Shown: positions 1 to 4,819 of the stretch, in pieces
Position numbering within the stretch: position 1 is the stretch's first letter
Layout of the letters: the number at the start of each line of letters is the position of its first letter
From: RYN-433 sp036558265
Lineage (GTDB): Bacteria > Planctomycetota > Phycisphaerae > Tepidisphaerales > Tepidisphaeraceae
DNA: 6,005 nt
Direction: 5' to 3'
Assembly (NCBI GenBank): GCA_036558265.1
Contig: DATBFY010000687.1
Location: 1-6,005, forward strand
Notes under the pieces: generated by a model
What the model was told of the DNA's origin: nothing
Databases searched by the model: none
The model's input: the letters and a program-made list of their open reading frames with translations, nothing else
Position numbers and translations under genes: made by a program

Positions 1-816
1 GACGTGACGCCGTTCGTGATCAAGCGCGGGGATCAGTTCAAGCCTCCCGCGCCGCCCAAGATCACGAGCAAGCAGTTTACGGACGATTTCGCGCGGTTGC
101 AGGCGATCGGGGCGAGCGACAGCACCACGCGGACCGCGGACCAGACGCAAATTGCATTGTTCTGGGCGGATGGGGCGGGGACGGCGACGCCGCCCGGGCA
201 TTGGAACGTGATCGCCCAGGAGATCGGCGCCGCGCGGCACAACACGCTTGCGGAAAATGCGCGGATGCTGGCGATGCTGGACGCGGCGCTGGCGGACGCG
301 GGGATCGCGGCGTGGGACGCGAAGTTCACCTACAACTACGTCCGGCCGGTGACGGCGATCCGCAACGCGGCCGACGACGGCAACCCGGCGACGCAGGCGG
401 ACCCGAACTGGACGCCGCTGATCGTCACGCCGCCGTTCCCGTCATACGTGTCGGGTCACAGCACGTTCAGCGCGGCGGCGGCAGCGGCGCTGGCGGGTTT
501 CTTCGGGACGGACCGGATCACGTTCACGAGCACGAGCGACGCGATGCCGGGGGTGACGCGGACGTTCACCCGATTGTCGGACGCGGCGGCGGAGGCGGGA
601 ATCAGCCGGATTTACGGCGGGATCCACTGGGATTTCGACAACCAGGCGGGGTTGGCGCTAGGGAAGGCGCTCGGGCGGTATGTGGCGAAGCGTTTTGGCG
701 GCGGTGGTGAACGACACGGGCACCCCGACGTGATCGAAACGCCGCGACCGTGCGCACCGGGGGTGTTCGCGCCGGGCAAGGGTGCGAAGCGCGAGGTGGA
801 ACACGCGTGGGATTGA
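1..816 (+). CDS. Vanadium-dependent haloperoxidase / PAP2-superfamily protein, 5' end outside the window
   Basis: Members of this superfamily are vanadate-dependent haloperoxidases or acid phosphatases that share one phosphate/vanadate-binding pocket. All three signature blocks are present (numbering from the GTG codon at position 4). They are KX6RP at K107-R114-P115, an SGH block at S150-G151-H152 (preceded by PPFPSYV, so the usual Pro of PSGH is Val here), and SRX5HX3D at S201-R202-H208-D212. By family knowledge H208 is the vanadate ligand or phosphate nucleophile and H152 the acid/base. The frame is open to position 1 (Asp then Val), and the sequence at GTG4 looks like mid-protein sequence of this family, so the true start and any signal peptide lie upstream. 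A tail of about 35 residues rich in Gly, Pro and charged residues follows the last motif. It is probably extracytoplasmic, as is usual for bacterial homologues. Halide-oxidising versus phosphatase activity cannot be decided from this sequence. Codons end mostly in G, in line with the G-rich + strand here. Confidence 0.9.
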   Translation, partial: DVTPFVIKRGDQFKPPAPPKITSKQFTDDFARLQAIGASDSTTRTADQTQIALFWADGAGTATPPGHWNVIAQEIGAARHNTLAENARMLAMLDAALADAGIAAWDAKFTYNYVRPVTAIRNAADDGNPATQADPNWTPLIVTPPFPSYVSGHSTFSAAAAAALAGFFGTDRITFTSTSDAMPGVTRTFTRLSDAAAEAGISRIYGGIHWDFDNQAGLALGKALGRYVAKRFGGGGERHGHPDVIETPRPCAPGVFAPGKGAKREVEHAWD

Positions 817-834
817 ACGTCTGCGGCGCGAATT

Positions 835-851
835 GGTGGGTGAAGCCCACC
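835..851. repeat. Short palindrome between convergent genes (GGTGGG-TGAAG-CCCACC)
   Basis: A perfect 6-bp stem with a 5-nt loop (835-840 with 846-851) lies in the 44-bp gap between the haloperoxidase stop and the stop of the convergent coiled-coil gene. It can form in transcripts from either side and could act as a shared transcript end, but no T-tract follows on either strand, so it is not a standard intrinsic terminator. From memory, the sequence matches a dispersed element common in planctomycete genomes, which reads as the peptide VGWASPT in spurious ORFs. That identification is recall, not a search. Confidence 0.55.
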
Positions 852-860
852 CTACAAAAG

Positions 861-2069
861 TCAAGGTAAGGGCAGGGCCTCGGGCATCAGGTGCCAGTGG
901 ATGTCGGTTAGCGCGGTGCTGGACTGTTCGGCCACGATGCTCTCGATCTGCCGCCTGAGGTTCCGGAGCTGCTCGGTCAGGGCCTTGTCTTCCTCCTGGA
1001 GGTGGCTGAGGACGAGCAGGGAATTGCTCAGCTCGCCCAGGTCCATCTTGAGGTTTTCGACGCGCTTGTTGAGGCTATCGGCGCGCGCCTGGGCGATGCC
1101 GGCGTCCTGTTGCATCTGTTCGAGGATCATCTCGCGCGCCTTGACGCGCGCCTCTTCGCTTCGTTTCTGATAGCGCTCCTGCAGGACGTCTCGCCGTTTG
1201 GCAACCTCCTTGTACTGCGCGTGTTCGGTTCCGACCTTGGCCGCGAGGAGTGGTAACTCGGTTTCGACTTGCTGGAGTTGCTCCTGGTCGTTGCGCAAGA
1301 AGGGGGAGATCCTCTGCATGAGCTCCTGGGTCCCCAGGGGATCCTGACCATGATCCACCGCCGCCTTCGCGGCTTCGTGGAGCGCGCGGGCCTTCCCCGC
1401 GGCGAGCAGGGCCTCGATCTGCTCGGACACGAGCTTCGAGAGCTCCAATTCTTTAACGCTCATGCGACCGACCCCGCCCCCATCCACGTTCATCTTGACC
1501 TGCCTTTCGTGCATCTCGTTGCGGAGGTCCTTCAAGCGGGCCTCGACTTTAATGCGGACCGTGTTCAGCATCTGGGTGCGGTCCATCATCGCGTCCGTGC
1601 GGAGCGTGCGCTCGCCATTCAGGTAGGCGTTGCAGATCTCGGTCAGGATGACCTGGCGTTCCTTCGCGTCCTGCACGTCCATCAGGCTCAGCGCGATGAG
1701 GGAGGTGTTGGGGACGGCGGTGACGTGGAGGTGGTCGCGGAGCCAGGCGGCGCGCTCGCGCGGGTCGGCGTTGGTCTGGAACCACTGGGTCTTGCGGATC
1801 TCGGACTGGGGGTTGGCGAAGAGGTGGCGGAGGTGTTGCTCGCTGGCGATCGTGGCGACGTGCGTGTAGATGCGGCGCTGGAGCAGGGCGTCGGACGTGG
1901 CAGCGGGGGAGCCGGCGGGGGGCTCGACGATCAGCACGGCGGAGGTGGCGGGGATCGGTTCGTTTGCCTTGGCCGCGGCGGCCTGTTGGGCGAGGGTAAA
2001 CGGCGCGATCAGGGATAAAGCGATTACCGCGAACAGACCGGGCAGGCGCGCAGCAGCGAATGGCCGCAT
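861..2069 (-). CDS. Exported coiled-coil protein resembling the Wzz/GumC periplasmic domain, no second membrane helix
   Basis: The protein is 402 aa. The ATG at 2069 is chosen over an ATG at 2108 because AAAGGAG sits 7 nt upstream (2077-2083) and because the protein then begins with a classic export signal: MRPFAAARLPG, a hydrophobic stretch to about residue 25, and possible cleavage at LA-QQ near residue 27. Residues about 40-150 resemble the Wzz-type domain of polysaccharide co-polymerases: a strand after the first membrane segment, a WLRDHLHV segment, then NTSLIALSL and a helix ending in NAYLNG. Residues about 172-378 are long charged heptad-rich helices, probably coiled coil. The last residues, MPEALPLP, recall the Pro-rich motif that precedes the second membrane helix of Wzz/GumC, but the gene stops there and no kinase domain follows. 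If the signal is uncleaved, it would be a single-pass anchored periplasmic protein. A role in chain-length control is only a family-based inference. No glycan genes are visible nearby. Confidence 0.8.
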   Translation of the reverse strand: MRPFAAARLPGLFAVIALSLIAPFTLAQQAAAAKANEPIPATSAVLIVEPPAGSPAATSDALLQRRIYTHVATIASEQHLRHLFANPQSEIRKTQWFQTNADPRERAAWLRDHLHVTAVPNTSLIALSLMDVQDAKERQVILTEICNAYLNGERTLRTDAMMDRTQMLNTVRIKVEARLKDLRNEMHERQVKMNVDGGGVGRMSVKELELSKLVSEQIEALLAAGKARALHEAAKAAVDHGQDPLGTQELMQRISPFLRNDQEQLQQVETELPLLAAKVGTEHAQYKEVAKRRDVLQERYQKRSEEARVKAREMILEQMQQDAGIAQARADSLNKRVENLKMDLGELSNSLLVLSHLQEEDKALTEQLRNLRRQIESIVAEQSSTALTDIHWHLMPEALPLP

Positions 2070-2076
2070 GACGGGG

Positions 2077-2083
2077 CTCCTTT
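2077..2083 (-). promoter_or_regulatory. Ribosome binding site deciding the start of the Wzz-like gene
   Basis: On the minus strand AAAGGAG lies 7 nt upstream of the ATG at 2069. It is the strongest Shine-Dalgarno match near the candidate starts, and it supports the 402-aa form with its signal peptide at the very N-terminus. The ATG at 2108 would add 13 residues ahead of the signal peptide. Confidence 0.7.
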
Positions 2084-2121
2084 GAGCAGAGAGATGAGGG
2101 ATTCCCACCCGGACGGCATGT

Positions 2122-2150
2122 AGTGTGACGGAAGAGCTAATTCACGTCAA
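2122..2150 (-). promoter_or_regulatory. Candidate sigma70-type promoter for the Wzz-like gene
   Basis: The minus strand carries TTGACG (2145-2150, five of six matches to the -35 consensus), a 17-bp spacer, and CACACT (2122-2127, three of six to the -10). It lies about 50 bp upstream of the ATG at 2069 and begins 4 bp beyond the end of the preceding repeat hairpin, as expected for an independent transcription unit. The -10 is weak, so this is tentative. Confidence 0.35.
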
Positions 2151-2153
2151 GAC

Positions 2154-2218
2154 GAGGATAGAGGATCAAGGATAGAAGATGGAGCGGCTGGTCTTTCCAT
2201 CCTCCATCCTCCATCCTC
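2154..2218 (-). repeat. GGAT/ATCC-rich imperfect hairpin with tandem 7-mers, terminator-like
   Basis: On the + strand the left arm (2154-2183) repeats GAGGATA/GGATAGA-type words. The right arm (2196-2218) contains three perfect tandem copies of CCATCCT (2197-2217). The inner stem GATGGA/TCCATC (2178-2183 with 2196-2201) is perfect around a 12-nt loop, and the rest pairs imperfectly. It starts about 10 bp past the stop of the propeller gene, so it would fold in that transcript's 3' end. It has no U-tract, so it is either a non-canonical terminator or a mobile intergenic repeat. I recall similar GGATGGA-type strings as common in planctomycete intergenic DNA, but have not checked. Confidence 0.5.
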
Positions 2219-2228
2219 GTTTTCGGCG

Positions 2229-3389
2229 TTACTTCTTCTGTTCCAGGCAATACACGTTCCCCGCCGTGTCGCCGAAGACGATGACGTTACTGGCGATGGC
2301 CGGGCCTGCGGTGACGCCTCGTCCGGCCGTGAACTCCCAGAGCTTGGCGCCGGTCTTCAAATCCAGCACGTAGAGCTTCTTGTCCTTGCTCGGGACGTAG
2401 ACGCGGCCGGCGCTGATGACGGCGGTGGCGTCCACTTCGCCGCGGGTCTTGAAGGCCCAGGCGCGCTTGCCGGTCTTGACGTCGATGGCGTGGACGAGAC
2501 GGTCGCGGCAGCCGAGGACGACGATGCCGTCGGCGACCGCGGGCGAGCTGTAGAACATCGCCTGCTGCTGGTCCACGTCATCGTACTTCCAGAGCTGCTT
2601 CTTGCCATCGGGCGTCCAGGCGAGCACGGCGCCTTCGCCGGTGGCGGCGATGATGCGATCCTCCAGCAGCGCAGGCGACCCGGGCGCCAGGCCCCCCAGC
2701 TCGACGGCGAAGCGCTCGGTGCCGTCCTTCAGATTGAGCGCGAGCAGCCGCGCGTCGCAGCCGGTGAAGAAGGCGGCGTCGTAACCGACGGCCGGGCAGG
2801 CGTTGATCCGATCGCCGCCCCTGCCTTCCCACACCTTGTGGCCGGTGTCGGCATCGACGGCGAAGACGTCGGCGTTGTCGTTGCCGAAGACGATCGTCTT
2901 TCCGTCGGGCGAGACGTTCGCCGACGAGTGGATGCTGCCCTGGCTGTCGAAGGTCCAGAGCTTTGTGCCCTTGTCGGCGGCGATGCAGTGGAGGAAGCCG
3001 TCGAGGTCGCCGAGGTAGATCTTGCCGTTGAGGACCAGCGGTGTGGTGGCGAAGCCGCCTTCGGTCTTGTAGGTCCAGCGGGCCTTGCCGTCGGCGAGAT
3101 TGATGGCGTGGAGGGTGCCGGCCGAGTCGGCGACGTAGGCGGTGTCGCCGGCGATGGTGGGATTGTTCTCGATCGAGGCGCGTTTCTCGTCGTCCCCGGC
3201 CTTGTATTGCCAGCGGAGCTGGTAGGGCGGGGGCGCGATGGGGTCGGGGGCGACGCCGTGCAAGGGGCCGCCGCCCTGGAAGGCGGGAAGGGGGGCGGGG
3301 TCGGCGGCGCGGCCGACGGAGGGTCGGAGCAAGAGTGCGCCGGCCATGCACAGACACAGGGAAACGCTAACGAGCGTGGGTCGATTCAC
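2229..3389 (-). CDS. Secreted eight-bladed PQQ-type beta-propeller repeat protein
   Basis: The protein is 386 aa from a GTG at 3389, chosen because GGAG lies 6 nt upstream (3396-3399) and the protein then opens with a signal peptide: VNRPT, a hydrophobic core SVSLCLCMAGALLL, and probable cleavage at GRA-AD near residue 28. The ATG at 3479 would add 30 residues ahead of the signal. Eight blades of about 42 residues follow, each ending in a W-x-x-type strand, at residues about 60 (RWQYK), 105 (RWTYK), 145 (LWTFD), 187 (VWEGR), 227 (RFAVE, Trp replaced by Phe), 267 (LWKYD), 311 (AWAFK) and 351 (LWEFT). Between them lie repeated G-x-x-Y/H-A-x-D/N-x-x-T/D-G turns. This is the PQQ/BamB-like propeller architecture (Pfam PQQ_2/PQQ_3 type). 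No CXXCH haem motif is present, and the length fits a stand-alone propeller rather than a quinoprotein dehydrogenase. An extracytoplasmic binding or scaffold role is likely, and the ligand is unknown. Confidence 0.88.
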   Translation of the reverse strand: MNRPTLVSVSLCLCMAGALLLRPSVGRAADPAPLPAFQGGGPLHGVAPDPIAPPPYQLRWQYKAGDDEKRASIENNPTIAGDTAYVADSAGTLHAINLADGKARWTYKTEGGFATTPLVLNGKIYLGDLDGFLHCIAADKGTKLWTFDSQGSIHSSANVSPDGKTIVFGNDNADVFAVDADTGHKVWEGRGGDRINACPAVGYDAAFFTGCDARLLALNLKDGTERFAVELGGLAPGSPALLEDRIIAATGEGAVLAWTPDGKKQLWKYDDVDQQQAMFYSSPAVADGIVVLGCRDRLVHAIDVKTGKRAWAFKTRGEVDATAVISAGRVYVPSKDKKLYVLDLKTGAKLWEFTAGRGVTAGPAIASNVIVFGDTAGNVYCLEQKK

Positions 3390-3395
3390 GGGGAT

Positions 3396-3424
3396 CTCCG
3401 TCAGATCTAAGTAACGCGATTGTA
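3396..3424 (-). promoter_or_regulatory. Candidate -10 box and ribosome binding site of the propeller gene
   Basis: On the minus strand TACAAT (3419-3424, five of six to TATAAT) lies about 30 bp before the GTG at 3389, and GGAG (3396-3399) lies 6 nt before it. The matching -35 is weak: a CTGCCC-like hexamer about 18 bp further upstream. The ribosome site is the firmer of the two and fixes the GTG start. Confidence 0.4.
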
Positions 3425-3480
3425 GGCGATGCGTTGCGAAAGGGGCAGGATGAAAGCTCCCTGTGGGTCGCGGAGACATA

Positions 3481-3516
3481 TTTCAGGGCGGGCAAGTATT
3501 CTCGTCCGCCCTGAAA
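3481..3516. repeat. Perfect 11-bp inverted repeat at the GC-skew switch
   Basis: TTTCAGGGCGG (3481-3491) is followed after 14 nt by its exact reverse complement (3506-3516). It lies in the divergent region between the propeller gene and the 68-aa gene, about 90-130 bp upstream of the propeller start and about 105 bp upstream of the small gene. It lies upstream of the candidate promoters on both sides, so it is placed like an operator or a recombination/structural site. There is no T-tract on either strand, which argues against an intrinsic terminator. It coincides with the point where strand composition flips. Confidence 0.6.
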
Positions 3517-3574
3517 ACGAATTTCCGATCCAAAGGGATCTCTACCAGCGCGCCATTCCACCCGTCGACCCTCC

Positions 3575-3604
3575 TTGCCCCACCGCCGCCTCCCCCCCGA
3601 TAAT
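3575..3604 (+). promoter_or_regulatory. Candidate promoter for the 68-aa membrane protein
   Basis: TTGCCC (3575-3580, four of six to TTGACA), an 18-bp spacer and GATAAT (3599-3604, five of six to TATAAT) lie just upstream of the ATG at 3622. The predicted transcription start would be only about 10 nt before the ATG, and no Shine-Dalgarno motif is seen there, so the message would have a very short leader. Confidence 0.35.
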
Positions 3605-3621
3605 CGCCGGCGCGCACACCC

Positions 3622-3828
3622 ATGTCCCCCCTCCGCCGCTACTGGCCCATCCTCGCCTGCCTCGCCGGCCTGCTCCTCATCCTCTTCGAGCTCCGCCAGG
3701 CCCATGGCCGCGTCACCGCCGACAACGCCTTCTGGCTCTTCCTCGCCGCCCTGATCATCACGCTCGCCCTGATCGACCTCTTCCAGAAACCCCCACCCTC
3801 TAACGACCACGACAACTCCGAACCGTAG
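3622..3828 (+). CDS. Small hypothetical membrane protein with two transmembrane helices
   Basis: The protein is 68 aa. Residues about 8-22 (WPILACLAGLLLILF) and about 36-52 (AFWLFLAALIITLAL) form two clear hydrophobic helices. They are joined by a short polar loop with basic residues (ELRQAHGRVTADN) and followed by a hydrophilic tail ending DNSEP. The basic N-terminus (MSPLRRY) suggests both ends face the cytoplasm. I recognise no family. No Shine-Dalgarno motif precedes the ATG. A -10-like GATAAT lies 17 bp upstream of the ATG. Codons end mainly in C, unlike the plus-strand gene at the left edge but like all + strand sequence right of 3500. The TAG stop falls inside a palindromic repeat. It could be a small regulatory or stress-type membrane protein, but nothing specific supports that. 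Confidence 0.6.
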   Translation: MSPLRRYWPILACLAGLLLILFELRQAHGRVTADNAFWLFLAALIITLALIDLFQKPPPSNDHDNSEP

Positions 3829-3846
3829 GTTCCGCTGTGCGGAACC
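3826..3846. repeat. Palindrome GGTTCCGC-TGT-GCGGAACC overlapping a stop codon
   Basis: A perfect 8-bp stem with a 3-nt loop (3828-3835 with 3839-3846) is preceded by TA, so the TAG stop of the 68-aa gene is formed at the repeat edge. A C-run follows rather than a T-run, so it is not a canonical intrinsic terminator, though such a stable hairpin could protect or end the transcript. It resembles, from memory, a dispersed planctomycete palindrome (GGTCCGC...GCGGACC followed by TAC). Confidence 0.6.
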
Positions 3847-3850
3847 CCCC

Positions 3851-3896
3851 AGCCGCGGAGCGGCGAAAGAAAATAGCCCATGGCGTAAGCCATGGG
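3851..3896. repeat. Composite intergenic repeat: GCCGC/GCGGC hairpin plus CCCATGGC-GTAA-GCCATGGG hairpin
   Basis: The element has two parts. The first is a short hairpin GCCGC-GGA-GCGGC (3852-3856 with 3860-3864) followed by GAAAGAAAATAG. The second is a perfect 8-bp stem with a GTAA loop (3877-3884 with 3889-3896). I recognise the overall pattern (AGCC..GGAG..GGCG, then AGA, then TAGCCCA..GGC) as a family of intergenic repeats widespread in planctomycetes, by recall only. It encodes no plausible protein. Confidence 0.55.
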
Positions 3897-3920
3897 AATT
3901 AATATCAACGACATATATAA

Positions 3921-3940
3921 AGCCCGGTAGGGGCGACAGA
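3921..3940. repeat. Second, degenerate copy of the AGCC..AGGGGCGACAGA repeat
   Basis: This 20-bp segment matches the head of the preceding composite repeat (3851-3870) at 15 of 20 positions in the same orientation. Most differences fall in the stem and are partly compensatory (GCCC with GGGC instead of GCCGC with GCGGC). The two copies are separated by the GTAA hairpin and an AT-rich spacer (about 3897-3920), which stands out in this GC-rich DNA. Confidence 0.45.
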
Positions 3941-3955
3941 AGGCCCCATCGACCC

Positions 3956-3991
3956 GGAATGCGTCCCCGTCGGCGGTGGGGCGGACATTCC
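3956..3991. repeat. Imperfect hairpin downstream of the 118-aa gene
   Basis: GGAATG (3956-3961) pairs with CATTCC (3986-3991), and CCCC (3965-3968) with GGGG (3978-3981), with an internal loop between the two stems. It lies 24 bp past the stop of the minus-strand gene at 4015 and could fold at that transcript's 3' end. No U-run follows. It may be a continuation of the repeat cluster to its left. Confidence 0.35.
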
Positions 3992-4014
3992 CTTGTCTGG
4001 CGCGCAACGGCAGA

Positions 4015-4371
4015 TCATCCCGCTCCCCGCATTGCATCCGCCCGCGCCGCCCTCGGATCGATCCTCATCACCCGCCGCGGCCGATCGATCCACAACCACC
4101 CGGTCACGTCATCCCCCGGCAGCATCCCCGCCCAGTCAACATCCCTGTCCTCCGTCAGCCCCGCCGCAACGAAAAGCACGAACCGCCACGACTCCTGACG
4201 CCCGTCGCCCCATCCCATCCACACGCGCCCGCTCATCGCCATCCGCCCATCGACACTCTCGAACTGCTCAGGAATAAACCCATCACACCAAAGCCCCCGC
4301 CACTCCTCCGCGCTGTCCATCGATCTCGCGAGAAACGCGGTACTCGAGTCGAACCCCAAAGTCCCTGGCAT
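4015..4371 (-). CDS. Hypothetical Trp-rich 118-aa protein
   Basis: The family is not recognised. The ATG at 4371 is preceded by AGGGGAG with 9-nt spacing (4381-4387). The same frame opens earlier at a TTG (4422), which would give 135 aa but has no ribosome site and follows a TGA directly. The sequence looks like a genuine folded soluble protein. Trp occurs in EEWRGLW and RVWMGWGDG, a hydrophobic strand in RFVLFVAAGL, and conserved-looking turns in DVDWAGMLPGDDVTGWLWID and RRVMRIDP, with a basic/Ala tail. No signal peptide or membrane helix is seen. It is the last of three minus-strand small genes. Codons end mainly in G, consistent with the local strand bias. Upstream sequence in another frame (about 4415-4483) also reads protein-like, so the 5' end may be frameshifted (see findings). 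Confidence 0.55.
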   Translation of the reverse strand: MPGTLGFDSSTAFLARSMDSAEEWRGLWCDGFIPEQFESVDGRMAMSGRVWMGWGDGRQESWRFVLFVAAGLTEDRDVDWAGMLPGDDVTGWLWIDRPRRVMRIDPRAARADAMRGAG

Positions 4372-4514
4372 CCACAGTCGCTCCCCTGAAAACGAGACAT
4401 CGTCTGACAGTCTCGTCGTCAATCAAATGCCCGTCCCACCACGGCGCCGCCCCCAACGTCGCTTGCGGTTTCGCACCGTCGAATCACACCGCCCGCACAT
4501 CCAAACACCGCGCT

Positions 4515-4778
4515 CTAAATTGAATCCGACCGCGCCGACCAGAACACCGCTTCCGCAATCCGATCGACGCCCACAACCTCGGATTGCCGCGCGCACCACG
4601 CCTCGACCCGCTCCGCATCCGCTTCCGACAATTCGCGAAAGAGCAGCACGTACGTCGCCCCCTCCCGCTTCCGCGCCACGCGCGCGACCATTTCACTCAA
4701 CCCGTCGCCAAACGCCGCCCATCGCCGCCACGCCGCGTCGTCATCCGTAAATGTGACTCGTATTGTTTGATTCGCCAT
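4515..4778 (-). CDS. Hypothetical 87-aa protein
   Basis: The protein begins MANQTIRVTFTDDDAAWRRW and has an alternating strand/helix character: a beta-like start (TIRVTFT), an amphipathic helix (GDGLSEMVARVARKR), a strand (ATYVLLFREL), a helix (EADAERVEAWCARQ) and a final VVGVDRIAEAVFWSAR. It is small, acidic to neutral, soluble, and has no signal peptide. An in-frame stop lies four codons upstream, so the ATG at 4778 is the first possible start. No clear Shine-Dalgarno motif precedes it. It lies 79 bp downstream of the DUF5071 gene on the same strand and may be co-transcribed with it, although a palindrome intervenes. I recognise no family. Its G-ending codons and protein-like amino-acid makeup, compared with the Arg/Pro-rich opposite-strand reading, support it as the real gene here. 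Confidence 0.55.
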   Translation of the reverse strand: MANQTIRVTFTDDDAAWRRWAAFGDGLSEMVARVARKREGATYVLLFRELSEADAERVEAWCARQSEVVGVDRIAEAVFWSARSDSI

Positions 4779-4819
4779 GGCGACCCATCACATAAGACCA
4801 CTCAATGACCACCCGATTC

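Noticed and set aside
201..710. Plus-strand reading frame overlapping the haloperoxidase
   Set aside because: It is Arg/Gly-rich with no domain features and lies in another frame of a gene that carries a full catalytic signature.
1269..2018. Long plus-strand frame opposite the Wzz-like gene
   Set aside because: It is Gly/Val/Leu-rich shadow sequence. The minus strand has a signal peptide, ribosome site and coiled-coil protein.
2197..2217. Tandem CCATCCT units as a CRISPR or iteron array
   Set aside because: There are only three 7-bp copies with no spacers, and they lie inside a hairpin arm right after a gene, with no replication or Cas gene nearby.
2490..3410. Long plus-strand frame opposite the propeller gene
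   Set aside because: It reads as low-complexity Val/Gly/Ala/Asp shadow of the propeller repeats. The propeller blades on the minus strand are unambiguous.
3390..3479. N-terminal extension of the propeller protein to the ATG at 3479
   Set aside because: It would place 30 polar residues before a good signal peptide, while the GTG at 3389 has a ribosome site 6 nt upstream.
3481..3516. 11-bp inverted repeat as an intrinsic terminator
   Set aside because: It lies upstream of two divergent genes rather than after one, and neither strand has a T-run following the stem.
3897..3922. AT-rich stretch as a possible dif site near the skew flip
   Set aside because: Aligned by eye with the Escherichia coli dif sequence in both orientations, too few positions match and no 11-6-11 arm structure is evident. 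It is more simply the spacer between repeat copies.
3639..4037. Minus-strand frame through the repeat cluster
   Set aside because: It runs across several palindromic repeats and antisense to the 68-aa membrane gene, and has no start support or domain.
3990..4400. Plus-strand frames opposite the 118-aa gene
   Set aside because: They are Pro/Arg/His/Ser-rich with no domain character, as expected for the antisense of a G-rich coding strand.
4427..4808. Plus-strand Arg/Pro-rich frames opposite the 87-aa gene
   Set aside because: Their composition is typical of antisense readings, and the minus-strand protein has a normal amino-acid makeup.
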